DNA of 64,000 bases from Allorhodopirellula heiligendammensis (GTDB lineage: Bacteria; Planctomycetota; Planctomycetia; Pirellulales; Pirellulaceae), in assembly GCF_007860105.1 (NCBI RefSeq), contig NZ_SJPU01000002.1, forward strand, positions 795,739-859,738. The letters run 5' to 3'. This document shows positions 55,040 to 64,000 of the stretch, piece by piece (positions within the stretch are counted from its first letter, which is position 1; every line of letters begins with the position of its first letter). The notes beneath the pieces were generated by a model. It was not told the origin of the DNA. It searched no databases and saw only the letters and a program-made list of their open reading frames with translations. Position numbers and translations under genes: made by a program.

Positions 55040-58000
55040 CTAGCGTTTGATCAAACAGTCGTCCAGGTTCATGATCGCTTGCGCAACGATCGAGAGCGTG
55101 GCGACACTGAGTTTGTCGGTTGCCTCGGCGGCATCGAACTCGCCAATTCCGAGGTATTCCCCGACGGCGTTTTTGTCGTCGGAGAAAACCTGCATCTGCT
55201 CATGATACAGCCGTGTCAAAATCGACGCTTCGAGTCTGGTTGGCGTGCGGCTCGTTAGCAATTGGAATAAACGTGTGACCCGTTTCTCGGGCGCGGCATC
55301 GGGACCGAGTTCTTCGACTACCTGGGCGGCGGCTCCCTGAGCTGCTTCCACGTACTGCGGGCCGTTGAGTAAAACCATCGCTTGCAGCGGTGAACTGGTT
55401 CGCTCTCGCCGCACGCTACAGACGTCCCGTGTCGATGCATCGAGGACCAGCATGACTGGCGCCGGCGACGTGCGTTTCCAGTAAGTATAGAGACTGCGCC
55501 GATACAGTCCCTCGCCATGATCGGGAGTGACGGGTTTGAATGCGACCGCCAGTTCGTAAGGTCGCGCTGGTGGACCGCCAATTTTGGCAGACAACAGCCC
55601 ACTACCGGCCAACGCGGAGTCGCGAATCATCTCCGCAGTCAGGGGCGCGATGGGGCCCCGCGCCAGCCAGATGTTTTCAGGATCCCGTTCGCGGCTGTCA
55701 CCGACCGCATCGGAATCACGCTGATACGCCTGTGATAACACCATCGTCTTTAACAGCCCCTTTACATTCCACCCAGAATCAATGAACCCACGAGCAAGCC
55801 AGTCGAGTAATTCGGGGTGCGACGGCGGTGTGCCTTGATTGCCAAAATCTTCGGTCGTCTTCACCAGTCCGCGACCGAAGAGCAGTTGCCAGTATCGATT
55901 CACAGCTACGCGAGCGGTCAGCGGGTGGTCATCTCGAGTTAACCAGTGCGCCAGTCCAAGGCGATTTCTCGGCTCGTCGTCGTCCATCGGCGGCAAGGTG
56001 GCAGGGGTTGCTGCCGTGACTCGCTCTTGATGCTGATCGTAAACGCCGCGACCAAGCACGAAGGTATCCCGCGGCTCTGGCAGTTCACGCATCACCATGA
56101 TCTCGGCAATCGCATCGAGCAGTCGGTCCTGTGTTTCTCTCGCGGCGGTTAGTTCGGTGAAAGCCTTTTGGCAATCCTCATTGAAGTAGGCGGTAACAAC
56201 CTCGCGGCGGTCTGCTGGTGGCAGCGATGACATCGTCTCGGTCTGACAGAGCTCATCGAGTGATCTGTGATGAAATCGCTCGGCCACTTCGACGCCCGTC
56301 AGTCGCCGATCGAAGACTTCGAATTCATCGACGACGCCGTTGGTGAATCCGCGGTCGCGGGTGCGTTCGCCAATCGTGATGTTGTGTGTGTTTCCGGTCG
56401 TGATGTCCTTGGTCAAGGAATCCTCGACAATTTCACATTCAGCAAGTTTTCCGTTGATAAAAATCTGCAATCCAGCTGCTCGACTCGAACCGTCGTAGGT
56501 CATGACGACGTGTTGCCACTGGTCGACGGGGACGTCCGCGAGCGTGCGGACATTGATGGCATTGCCAGGCCAATAGTGAACGAGGGCGGCTGACAACTTG
56601 CCGTCTTCGATCAGAAGTTGGTAACCACGACTGGCGGCATCGGTCCAACCGAGTGAATGGTGAAAGACAACAGCGCGGTCCTTGACATCGGGCGTCTGCA
56701 GCCACAGCGATACCGAGAACGGTTGCCAACGGCGAAAGTCGGCTGGACCCACCGAGACACCCGCATCGCCGGACAACCGACCGGCTTGGCCCTGCACGCC
56801 CTCGACGAATTCCACCGGAAGTTTCTTGGCAGCGTCATCGTCAAAGCTCTGCGAGACGATGGGAGTGAGCGAGACCTTGTTGCCGGAATTACCGGCCGTC
56901 ATCGCAGTGTCGAGCTCAACCTCCGCCATTTTGTCGGAGTAGTTCTTCGCGGCAGCAGCCACCAATCGATCCGCGTCAGCGAGTTGCTGACGTTGCTCGT
57001 CAGTCGGTAAACGCAGGGTAGGTGTGGGGATGCTATTGGTATGATACGAGTAAAGTCCCGCCTCGTTGATGTTGGCGAAAAACGCATTGAGTTCGTAAAA
57101 CTCTTTCTGCGTCAGCGGGTCAAATTTGTGGTCGTGGCAGCGTGCGCATTCAAACGTCAGTCCCATGAATGCGGTCGAGACGGTTTGAGCTCGGTCGATC
57201 ACATACTCCACACGAAACTCTTCTTCGACACTGCCGCCCTCTACTTTTTGCGGATGGAGTCGGTTGAAGGTCGTGGCGAGAATTTGATCGTCGGTGGCAT
57301 TGGGCAGCAAATCCCCGGCAAGTTGTTCAGTGATAAACTCGTCATAGGGCATATTGTGATCGAAAGCTTTGATCACCCAATCACGCCATGGCCAAACAAA
57401 TCGATCGCGATCGACTTGATAGCCATAGGTATCGCTGTAGCGAGCGACGTCCAGCCATTCCGCAGCCATCCGTTCCGCGTATGCCGAAGAAGCCAACAGG
57501 CGATCGACGACCCGTTCCCTCGCTGAGTTGGAATCGTCTGCCAAGAAGGCATCGATCTCCGCGAGCGTGGGTGGCAGACCGGTTAAGTCGAGCGTCACCC
57601 GACGTAGCCATCGCTCAGGCGGGGCCGGTGGCGACAGTTTCAGCTGTTTTCGGGCGATCGCATCATCAATGAAATCATCAATGGTCTTTGACGCGTCCCG
57701 TGGAGTGGGAATAGGTTCAAAAGACCAGTGTCGTTGATAGGTCGCACCTGCCTGTATCCATTGAACGAGCAGCTTTTTCTGTGCCTCATTGAGCGATTTG
57801 TGTGAGTGTGGCGGTGGCATCACCATGTCGGCATCCTCGGTGAGGATACGTTCGACGAGTACACTCTCCTCCGGTTCACCCGGAACAATCGCGCCATAGT
57901 CAACGGCATCTTCGAAACGATCGAGCCGTAGATCTGCAGCCCGGGTGTCTTCATCCGGCCCGTGACACTCGAAGCAATTCTCCGAGAGGATCGGTCGGAT

Positions 58001-58147
58001 GTCTTCGTTGAAATGAATCGCCTCGGACTCATCCGCCGTAGAAACGCTAGCGATCACAATGCCAACGAGTAGGCACAGTCGCATCACCGTGCGCTCCGCG
58101 GAGGCGGCGTTGCGACCTACTCGTGTGGCTCGAACTTTTCGCATCAT
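55040..58147 (-). CDS. Planctomycete cytochrome C-DUF1549-LamG-DUF1553 protein
   Basis: The protein has about 1,035 residues from the ATG at 58147; the signal-like stretch MRLCLLVGIVIASVSTA (from 58084) is a later possible start. Domain order: PSCyt1 haem domain (IRPILSENCFECHGPDEDT), DUF1549 (RRVTLDLTGLPPTLAEIDAF, DVARYSDTYGYQVDRDRFVW, FNRLHPQKVEGGSVEEEFRV), a LamG/concanavalin-like domain (WQHVVMTYDGSSRAAGLQIF, INGKLAECEIV), then DUF1553 (LAHWLTRDDHPLTARVAVNR, DFGNQGTPPSHPELLDWLAR). Probably periplasmic, redox-linked and paired with the DUF1501 protein. The exact reaction is unknown. Confidence 0.93.
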   Translation of the reverse strand: MMRKVRATRVGRNAASAERTVMRLCLLVGIVIASVSTADESEAIHFNEDIRPILSENCFECHGPDEDTRAADLRLDRFEDAVDYGAIVPGEPEESVLVERILTEDADMVMPPPHSHKSLNEAQKKLLVQWIQAGATYQRHWSFEPIPTPRDASKTIDDFIDDAIARKQLKLSPPAPPERWLRRVTLDLTGLPPTLAEIDAFLADDSNSARERVVDRLLASSAYAERMAAEWLDVARYSDTYGYQVDRDRFVWPWRDWVIKAFDHNMPYDEFITEQLAGDLLPNATDDQILATTFNRLHPQKVEGGSVEEEFRVEYVIDRAQTVSTAFMGLTFECARCHDHKFDPLTQKEFYELNAFFANINEAGLYSYHTNSIPTPTLRLPTDEQRQQLADADRLVAAAAKNYSDKMAEVELDTAMTAGNSGNKVSLTPIVSQSFDDDAAKKLPVEFVEGVQGQAGRLSGDAGVSVGPADFRRWQPFSVSLWLQTPDVKDRAVVFHHSLGWTDAASRGYQLLIEDGKLSAALVHYWPGNAINVRTLADVPVDQWQHVVMTYDGSSRAAGLQIFINGKLAECEIVEDSLTKDITTGNTHNITIGERTRDRGFTNGVVDEFEVFDRRLTGVEVAERFHHRSLDELCQTETMSSLPPADRREVVTAYFNEDCQKAFTELTAARETQDRLLDAIAEIMVMRELPEPRDTFVLGRGVYDQHQERVTAATPATLPPMDDDEPRNRLGLAHWLTRDDHPLTARVAVNRYWQLLFGRGLVKTTEDFGNQGTPPSHPELLDWLARGFIDSGWNVKGLLKTMVLSQAYQRDSDAVGDSRERDPENIWLARGPIAPLTAEMIRDSALAGSGLLSAKIGGPPARPYELAVAFKPVTPDHGEGLYRRSLYTYWKRTSPAPVMLVLDASTRDVCSVRRERTSSPLQAMVLLNGPQYVEAAQGAAAQVVEELGPDAAPEKRVTRLFQLLTSRTPTRLEASILTRLYHEQMQVFSDDKNAVGEYLGIGEFDAAEATDKLSVATLSIVAQAIMNLDDCLIKR

Positions 58148-58257
58148 CGTGCTGTCGTTGGTGAGGTGTTCAGGTAGCAACGCTCGAGCGAGGGTGTCAG
58201 CGTTGATCGAAATCTTACGCTCGATCCACCCTCTGACGACATTCGCGACATAATTGG

Positions 58258-59724
58258 CTACCGCAGTTTATTGAGCGTATAGTACGCGTCGGCATGCAGC
58301 AAACCGTTTCCATCTTGGCCACGCACGCCATCGGCATGGAGCTCATGGACATGGCCAATCTGCAAGCCATCGACGATCAAGCGTACTTTGGTCCGGTCGT
58401 CTGAGACGGTCGCCCCGGTGATCGTGGGTTGCGTGGCATCGACCTCTGGACTGCCATACTGTTCACGGTACTCGAATGTATAGGTTGACATTTGATAGGA
58501 CGCTGGATTACCGGCCGCGGCGGCATCAACCGGTTTAGTAAAGACGAGCTCGAAGCCATCCTTTAGCAGTCGCATCTCTTTCATTTCGAAGGGTACTTCG
58601 CCAGTCCAGTTGAGTCGCTCAACGGCAAATTCTCGAGGTCCCACCGATCCCCATCCGCGGTTTGTGCCCCCGACAAACATCGCGCCGCTGGCGTCCATTT
58701 CCACGCCGACGTTTCCAGATGCGAAGCCCTTACGGAATGGGAAGCACACGCCCTGCATGACTCCGTCGACGACTTCGGTGAACACACGCATGATACGGCT
58801 TTGCGTTTGGTCGCCGATAAACAGTTGACCGGCGAAGGGACCGAATTTGCCTTGCGTGGTATCGCATGTGATGCCAGAGGCGCTTTTGCCCATTTTGTCA
58901 TAGGGAAACAGCACGACCGGCGGGATCAGTTCAGGGATCTTTGCCGCTTCGATATACATCCGGCTGGGGCTGGCCGGAATGGTAGGTCGCTGTCCCATCG
59001 ACGGCGCCTGGTCATACCAGTCAAACCCACCGGGATGCCCCATGAACTTGCCCTGCTGCAGTAGCTTCAGTCCACAGGTTCCGTTCCAGGGACCTTGATT
59101 GTCGGTGTACAGCACATTGCCCTGAAGATCCGATCCCATCCCGCCCGGGGAGCGCACGCCGCTGCTCAACGGCAATGTTTCGCCATCGGGAGTGATCTTC
59201 ATCGCCCATCCACGAAAAGGTACTTTGCTCGTAAAGGATCCGGTCAAGCACAATGTGAGGTACATCGTCCCATCGGCATTGAACTTGGATCCAAAAGCGT
59301 ATTCATGGTAGTCGCCAGAGATGCCCCAGCCATCGGCATACGTTTCAAAGATATCGGCGAGCCCATCGTCATCGGTGTCTCGCATCCGGGTCACCTCGGG
59401 GCGCTGAACCGCGTACAGCCAGCCGTCACGGATTGCCAAACTCAGCGGTTCATGCAGTCCGCGGGCGTACAGTTGGAACTGGTCCGCGGTGACTTCTTTG
59501 GCCAGCGGCTTGGTGATCATGAAAATATCGCCACGCCGCGAGCACACCGCCAGTTTTCCATCGGGCATCCGCTGGAAACCGCACGCTTCGATGACTTCAC
59601 CAAGCGGCGTCTCGAACGTCGTGATCGTGTAGTAGTCATTTTCGGTCGGCGCCTCGGCAGATACCGATACCGTCCCGGACAGTGAAATCGCTGCAAAGAG
59701 CGATAGAAAGCGAATGAAATTCAT
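58258..59724 (-). CDS. Exported beta-propeller protein (DUF7133/PQQ-dehydrogenase-like)
   Basis: The protein has 488 residues with a signal peptide ([20 protein letters not shown]). Propeller-type repeats include [40 protein letters not shown] (a D-x-D-x-D Ca-binding-like stretch), [40 protein letters not shown] and [22 protein letters not shown]-terminal Ig-like region ([20 protein letters not shown]) follows. Such proteins resemble soluble sugar-dehydrogenase propellers and often sit with planctomycete cytochrome genes. No haem motif was seen. It lies 9 bp downstream of the pentahaem gene on the same strand. Confidence 0.82.
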   Translation of the reverse strand: MNFIRFLSLFAAISLSGTVSVSAEAPTENDYYTITTFETPLGEVIEACGFQRMPDGKLAVCSRRGDIFMITKPLAKEVTADQFQLYARGLHEPLSLAIRDGWLYAVQRPEVTRMRDTDDDGLADIFETYADGWGISGDYHEYAFGSKFNADGTMYLTLCLTGSFTSKVPFRGWAMKITPDGETLPLSSGVRSPGGMGSDLQGNVLYTDNQGPWNGTCGLKLLQQGKFMGHPGGFDWYDQAPSMGQRPTIPASPSRMYIEAAKIPELIPPVVLFPYDKMGKSASGITCDTTQGKFGPFAGQLFIGDQTQSRIMRVFTEVVDGVMQGVCFPFRKGFASGNVGVEMDASGAMFVGGTNRGWGSVGPREFAVERLNWTGEVPFEMKEMRLLKDGFELVFTKPVDAAAAGNPASYQMSTYTFEYREQYGSPEVDATQPTITGATVSDDRTKVRLIVDGLQIGHVHELHADGVRGQDGNGLLHADAYYTLNKLR

Positions 59725-59733
59725 GTTTTATGA

Positions 59734-62700
59734 TTACCAGCGAATGGTTTGTGAAACGGTCGTGGTGGCAGCGGGTGGGATGGTGGCTCGTAAGACTTGT
59801 TTTCCATCGACGCTCAGCAGTTGGGCGTCGGCGCCGTCGACGCTCACGGTATAGCGATCGTCAATGCGAAAGCCGCCTTCGATTGGCTCGATCTGCCCAG
59901 CTGCGATCTGCCAGACCAACGTTTTCGCTCGCCCAGCATCTGCGGCGTGAACGGTCAGACGTCTCTCAAAGCCGTCAGCGGTCGGGATTGGTTGGTCTTC
60001 GACTGACGTCTCGCCAATCGAATATCGGAAGGTCGGATTGCCCTTCTCGTCGAGTGTATACCCTTGCATCTGGTAGCCGAGCTCGCGGCCCGATGCCGCG
60101 GGCCAAGAACTGGAAGCGGCGTCCAGCATCGCCAACGTCGGAGCGGTGTCAAATGTGATGATCGCGTCGCCGAGTGGCCGTTGATTGCCTTGACCACGAC
60201 CGCGCCAATGCTTGGACGCGTCCATGAATTCGTTCTTCCACACTTGTGCCCACGACATTTGGTCAGCGTCCCAGATCAAGTCCAACTCGCCGGGATAGCC
60301 CACACCAATGCCGCGCGGGCTGACGCCATCAAAGAAGTTTCGATAGATGCGAGGCCGTTCGGTTGCCGCCAAAACAATCGCCGATTGATTGAGCCCCTGG
60401 GGCTCTTTTGCCGCGGTACCAAGCGAAAGGTACTGCCACATCGCATCGATTTGTTTGTCCGGATCACCATCGAAGATATCCGTGATAGCGCTGCGTCCCT
60501 CGAGAAAACTGTTGGGCATCCGTGTTCCCGGACGGTATCCAGTGGGATCCTTCAGGTAGCGTTGAAACCACTCCGGGCGAAGACGCTTTGGCATCAGCAG
60601 CATATCGATCGCACCAAGACCGCCACCGGTGTTGCCGTTGTAACTGTGGCACTTGATACACGCCAAACCGCCGTTGCCGCAAAGCTTGCGTCCTTCGATC
60701 TGCACATCTTCGACCGATGCAGTCTGCTCGACCGGGGCGATCGCCTCGCTGCGATCGAGTCGGACGATCGCGTCTTCAAATGCCACGAGTTTCTCATGAT
60801 CGAAGCCAGGCATCCTTGTCAGCATGTAGGTGCGGGTGTTTCCCCCCGACTTCAGCACTTGTCGTAGATAGGCATCGTTGAGTTTATCACCGACACCGCT
60901 GAGCGAAGGTGGCAGCCGTCCTTCCAAGCCCATCTCAGGCGTGGTGCTGTGGAAAAACTCGTCGCGAGAAGGTTCAGGACCACCGATCCCGTCGCGTTCA
61001 TGACAGGCAAAGCAGTTCAGCGCCGCCATCGTACGGTGCACCCGTCGGGCATCGTCAGTTGGCGGGACATCGCCATCACGCCGGCGGTCCAAGGCCGCTC
61101 GTATGGCAGCGACTTGGGTGGCTCCCAATCCATAATCGATTGCCGGTGCTGCGACCTCTTCCGCCAAGCAGCCGCCGGTCGATGGCAACACGTTCAGGGA
61201 CGCTGCAGCATTCTTAGAGGGCTTCGTTGAAGCGGGAGTCGCAGTCTCGAACGCGTGACAAGCGACGCAATTCGCACTCTGAAAAAGTTGCTGTCCAGGC
61301 GCAACAAGACTCTCATCAGGGACGAACTTGCTCGGCAACAAATCGATGGGTTCGCCTTGCTCGCCATCGGTAATCCAAGCGGTGATATCGTCGCGACCCA
61401 AACGCGGGTCGATCATTTCCAGCTTAATTTCGATTTGGCCACCGCCGTCGAAGTACTCGACACGGATGGGATACACTCCCGCAGTGAGTGTGTAGCTCTC
61501 TTGCTTGGTCGTCGTCGGATGGATGCCGTCGTTGACGAGGCGGTGGCCGTCGATTTCCAGCGCGCTGCCGTCATCGCTCGACAGCAGGAACGTGTACTCT
61601 CCATCCTGCTCGATCGAGAGGTTGGCGTCAAAGACAACGGCAAAATTGTTTCCAGGTTTCACGTCATCGATTTTCAACCCAGTGACTTCGTCGGAACTGA
61701 CCGGTTCGAGGGTATCGAAATTCGGCAGACTGGTCCACTTCCCTCGGTAAATCCGCCGGTTGAAGGTGGCCTCGTGCTCGCCCACGCTCGTCTGTTGAGT
61801 TAGATAAGCGGCCACGGCAGCGACTTCTTCGGGCGTGCCCACCATCGTTGGCATACGCAGCCCGCTGCGAATCGTCGTGCATCGCTGGAGGAAATCCATC
61901 AGTGAGGGGACGGTGTATTTGCGATCCGGTCGACCGAGCGGTACCGTTGTGGCCAACGGAGTCTTGGGCAGCGCAGGGTCCAAGGGACCGTGGCAGGCCA
62001 CGCAGCCGATGCGGTGATAAAGTTCATTGCCGCGGTCAGCGAGAGATTGACTGACCACACGGTCAGCAATTTGACCGTGCCCGCGCAGAATAAGGTAACT
62101 GGCTATCTTTTCGGCATTCTGTTTCCGCGTAGCGGCGTCCGCGCCCGGCCACGGATCGGGCATCGTAGTGCCGCGCTTCGTTGCGTGTGGATCCGCGATC
62201 ATGGCGACAATCGCATCGGCGCGAACCCGACCCGCCAGTTCACTTAAATCCGGCCCGTGCTGGACCGGTGCAATGGAATCTTGGTCAGTGTGACAAGCCG
62301 TGCAGGCGAGGGAATTGAGCAAAATTTCGCCGGCTTCGGCAAGAGGTGTTGAATCCGTCCCGACAAACCGCTCAAAGCCGGGCACGATCGGGCGGGCGGA
62401 CTCGCGACTGGCGTCTCGCGGTGCCAACCAAATATTGCGAAAGCGAACGGGATCCCCGTGATCTTGCAGCATTAGCGGGCCGAGTGGTGCATCGTCGGAG
62501 AAGGCCGCCGCACGAGTGAATCCAGGCACTTCCACGTCGTTCTGCACCATGACGCCATTCAACCGCACGGTCATTCTCGCGTTGGATATTTTCTTACCCG
62601 TGCCGTCAAAGCGCGGCGCCGTGAAATCAACATCGTAAGTCTGCCAACGCAGAGGAGGGAAACATGTGTTGACCGCAGGAGCACTAACGGTATAGATGCC

Positions 62701-63342
62701 CCCGGCTTCATCGTTGCGACCCTCTAAACCAAACGAATCGAGAATTTGGGTCTCGTATCGGCCTTGGTGATAGATACCGCTATTGCCACGCCCTTGGCCA
62801 CGTGCCTCTGGTGCAAAGGGGGTGCGGAATTCAAGGTGCAAGTGGTAATCACCAAATTGCTGTTTCGTCGTGGTGCCCGGCTCGAGCAGTCCATCAGCGG
62901 TGAGGTTGGCGTTGTTCCAGTGTTTGGCAAGCGATTCAGCGGTGCCGTCAAACAACACAATCGCGCCGCTCGGCGCAGCTCGCTGCAAGGTCGGGCTTGT
63001 CCGTTCGACGCGTTTCATCCCCAGCGATGCGATCAGATCGCCAATCGAATCGATATCGCTCTCGATACGGCGTGGTTCACCGCGAGCTCCTGCTCCTGGC
63101 AAACCGCCTTCATAGATGACGATATCGAACTCGCCATCCCCTACCGCAATCACCTGCATCGCACGGTCGATACCAATGTATTCGCCTTGAATTGCGAAAT
63201 CAGGATCTTCTTGGGCGACGGCAGGCACGGGCGTGCCAGCAGCCTCGGCGCGGTGCTGCATCGCCACGATCAACGTCGCGATCACCCCAGTCACAAGGTA
63301 CGGAAGCAGCCGAAACGGGCGTGAGGGGCTGAGTGGATACAT
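59734..63342 (-). CDS. DUF1080-PA14 multihaem cytochrome c protein
   Basis: The protein has 1,202 residues from the ATG at 63342, with signal LLPYLVTGVIATLIVAMQHR. A DUF1080 (3-keto-disaccharide hydrolase/LamG-like) domain (about 115-305; FGDYHLHLEFRTPFAPEARG, GNSGIYHQGRYETQILDSFG) is followed by five CxxCH haem c motifs (about 347, 446, 691, 775, 894). A PA14-like sugar-binding domain lies between the second and third (IEQDGEYTFLLSSDDGSALE, IDGHRLVNDG). The C-terminal ~270 residues are beta-rich without haem. The protein combines carbohydrate recognition or hydrolysis with electron transfer, probably in the periplasm or on the surface. It heads the minus-strand four-gene cluster. Confidence 0.9.
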   Translation of the reverse strand: MYPLSPSRPFRLLPYLVTGVIATLIVAMQHRAEAAGTPVPAVAQEDPDFAIQGEYIGIDRAMQVIAVGDGEFDIVIYEGGLPGAGARGEPRRIESDIDSIGDLIASLGMKRVERTSPTLQRAAPSGAIVLFDGTAESLAKHWNNANLTADGLLEPGTTTKQQFGDYHLHLEFRTPFAPEARGQGRGNSGIYHQGRYETQILDSFGLEGRNDEAGGIYTVSAPAVNTCFPPLRWQTYDVDFTAPRFDGTGKKISNARMTVRLNGVMVQNDVEVPGFTRAAAFSDDAPLGPLMLQDHGDPVRFRNIWLAPRDASRESARPIVPGFERFVGTDSTPLAEAGEILLNSLACTACHTDQDSIAPVQHGPDLSELAGRVRADAIVAMIADPHATKRGTTMPDPWPGADAATRKQNAEKIASYLILRGHGQIADRVVSQSLADRGNELYHRIGCVACHGPLDPALPKTPLATTVPLGRPDRKYTVPSLMDFLQRCTTIRSGLRMPTMVGTPEEVAAVAAYLTQQTSVGEHEATFNRRIYRGKWTSLPNFDTLEPVSSDEVTGLKIDDVKPGNNFAVVFDANLSIEQDGEYTFLLSSDDGSALEIDGHRLVNDGIHPTTTKQESYTLTAGVYPIRVEYFDGGGQIEIKLEMIDPRLGRDDITAWITDGEQGEPIDLLPSKFVPDESLVAPGQQLFQSANCVACHAFETATPASTKPSKNAAASLNVLPSTGGCLAEEVAAPAIDYGLGATQVAAIRAALDRRRDGDVPPTDDARRVHRTMAALNCFACHERDGIGGPEPSRDEFFHSTTPEMGLEGRLPPSLSGVGDKLNDAYLRQVLKSGGNTRTYMLTRMPGFDHEKLVAFEDAIVRLDRSEAIAPVEQTASVEDVQIEGRKLCGNGGLACIKCHSYNGNTGGGLGAIDMLLMPKRLRPEWFQRYLKDPTGYRPGTRMPNSFLEGRSAITDIFDGDPDKQIDAMWQYLSLGTAAKEPQGLNQSAIVLAATERPRIYRNFFDGVSPRGIGVGYPGELDLIWDADQMSWAQVWKNEFMDASKHWRGRGQGNQRPLGDAIITFDTAPTLAMLDAASSSWPAASGRELGYQMQGYTLDEKGNPTFRYSIGETSVEDQPIPTADGFERRLTVHAADAGRAKTLVWQIAAGQIEPIEGGFRIDDRYTVSVDGADAQLLSVDGKQVLRATIPPAATTTVSQTIRW

Positions 63343-63704
63343 CACAGAAATTCCGAAGGCGGAGTCGACATGCGAGTGCACTCCGGCGAGGAGCACGACT
63401 CATCATCGAGAAGCAAGGACGAGAGCCACCACACGTGGAAGTTGCGCAGCAAATCGTCGTTGGGTGGGGGGATGGTAGGCGGGCAAACGAGGGCGAAATC
63501 GAGCGCGAGATCACCGTCGGGGCAAATCATAGTCACACCAACGTCGCAGTACAAACCCGCTCCCCCCACATTAAGGGACGATGATCCGCCATTTTCAGAA
63601 AAGCGCTTGCATGCCCCTGTACTAGGTTAAACTGATAGCCTTGCCACAGCCGGTAGTTGAGAACCAGTCCGGCGTCCATCTTTTCGCGAAGGCCAGCAAC
63701 AAAA
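63343..63704. other. Divergent intergenic region
   Basis: These 362 bases lie between the minus-strand cytochrome cluster and the plus-strand phosphoesterase. It should hold both promoters. I saw no gene or strong repeat. Confidence 0.4.
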
Positions 63705-64000
63705 ATGGCGAATCATTCTTCACCTACCACCGCGGTTCGCACGCTCCTGATCAGTGATGTGCACCTGGGCTCGAAGCACTCGCAAGCCGCTCGGTGCCTC
63801 GAGTTCCTGCAGTCCTATACGCCGGAGCAGGTGTATCTCGTCGGTGACTTCATTGACGGATGGCGGTGCAACCAGGGCTGGCATTGGTCGGGCGCCTGCA
63901 AAGAAATGATCGATCACATCGAATCCCTCATCGCTCAAGGAACAGAGGTTTTCTACGTGCCTGGCAACCACGACTCGTTTCTACGAAATGAGCAAAGCCT
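63705..64000 (+). CDS. LpxH-like metallophosphoesterase (3' end outside window)
   Basis: 98 residues are visible. Calcineurin-type metallophosphoesterase motifs are present: LLISDVHLGSKHSQAARCLE (metal-binding D-x-H), YLVGDFIDGWRCNQGWHW (GDxxD) and VFYVPGNHDSFLRNEQS (GNHD). The GDFIDGW and NQGWHWSG wording matches UDP-2,3-diacylglucosamine diphosphatase (LpxH-like) proteins that act in lipid A synthesis, a pathway planctomycetes encode. The ATG at 63705 is the first in frame. The gene runs past the window end, so the full domain cannot be checked. Confidence 0.85.
   Translation, partial: MANHSSPTTAVRTLLISDVHLGSKHSQAARCLEFLQSYTPEQVYLVGDFIDGWRCNQGWHWSGACKEMIDHIESLIAQGTEVFYVPGNHDSFLRNEQS

Overview
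The window looks like the chromosome of a Planctomycetota bacterium close to Rhodopirellula (Pirellulaceae). The grounds are the DUF1549/DUF1553, DUF1501 and DUF1080 proteins with planctomycete-type cytochrome c domains, two huge exported proteins with LEPRxLLA-like N-terminal motifs and paired dockerin repeats, a fused CcoN-CcoO oxidase, and 'NPYxPP' starts on small proteins. No rRNA, tRNA or CRISPR array was recognised by eye.

Left part (1-20 kb). A partial SpoIIE-like phosphatase and a RarD transporter lie on the + strand. A minus-strand cbb3 oxidase cluster follows (ccoNO fusion, ccoQ, mono-haem ccoP, ccoG), then a small membrane protein, an NfeD pair (one with two ClpP-like domains lacking the usual serine) and an orphan HlyD-like adaptor. 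A minus-strand carbohydrate locus comes next: Na+/solute symporter and aldose 1-epimerase (overlapping by 4 bp), a GH2 glycosidase and a GtaA-type glutaminase-family protein. The last two carry the same accessory beta-sandwich domain at opposite ends.

Centre (20.7-40.8 kb). A 5,857-residue surface/exported protein is followed by a 795-residue dockerin-bearing zinc metalloprotease. The giant protein contains a metzincin-like segment whose zinc-binding and catalytic positions are all substituted.

Accessory region (41.4-52.1 kb). About fifteen small, mostly unrelated genes all lie on the + strand. Many are exported or membrane proteins, and one is a macro-domain protein. They are separated by 60-130 bp imperfect palindromes whose right ends resemble each other (CCGTTaCxCGACTG-like). 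This is the layout of an integron gene-cassette array without an integrase in view (a CALIN). Several cassettes are decayed by frameshifts, in-frame stops or an apparent fusion, and two inverted copies of a ~205-bp repeat have landed among them. A dinB gene closes the region.

Right part (52.1-64 kb). After dinB (minus strand) comes a four-gene minus-strand cluster typical of planctomycetes: DUF1080/pentahaem/PA14 protein, secreted beta-propeller protein, DUF1549/DUF1553/LamG cytochrome protein and DUF1501 protein. A divergent LpxH-like metallophosphoesterase runs off the end. Start codons were chosen from signal peptides, overlaps and conserved N-termini; all family calls come from reading motifs, not from database searches.
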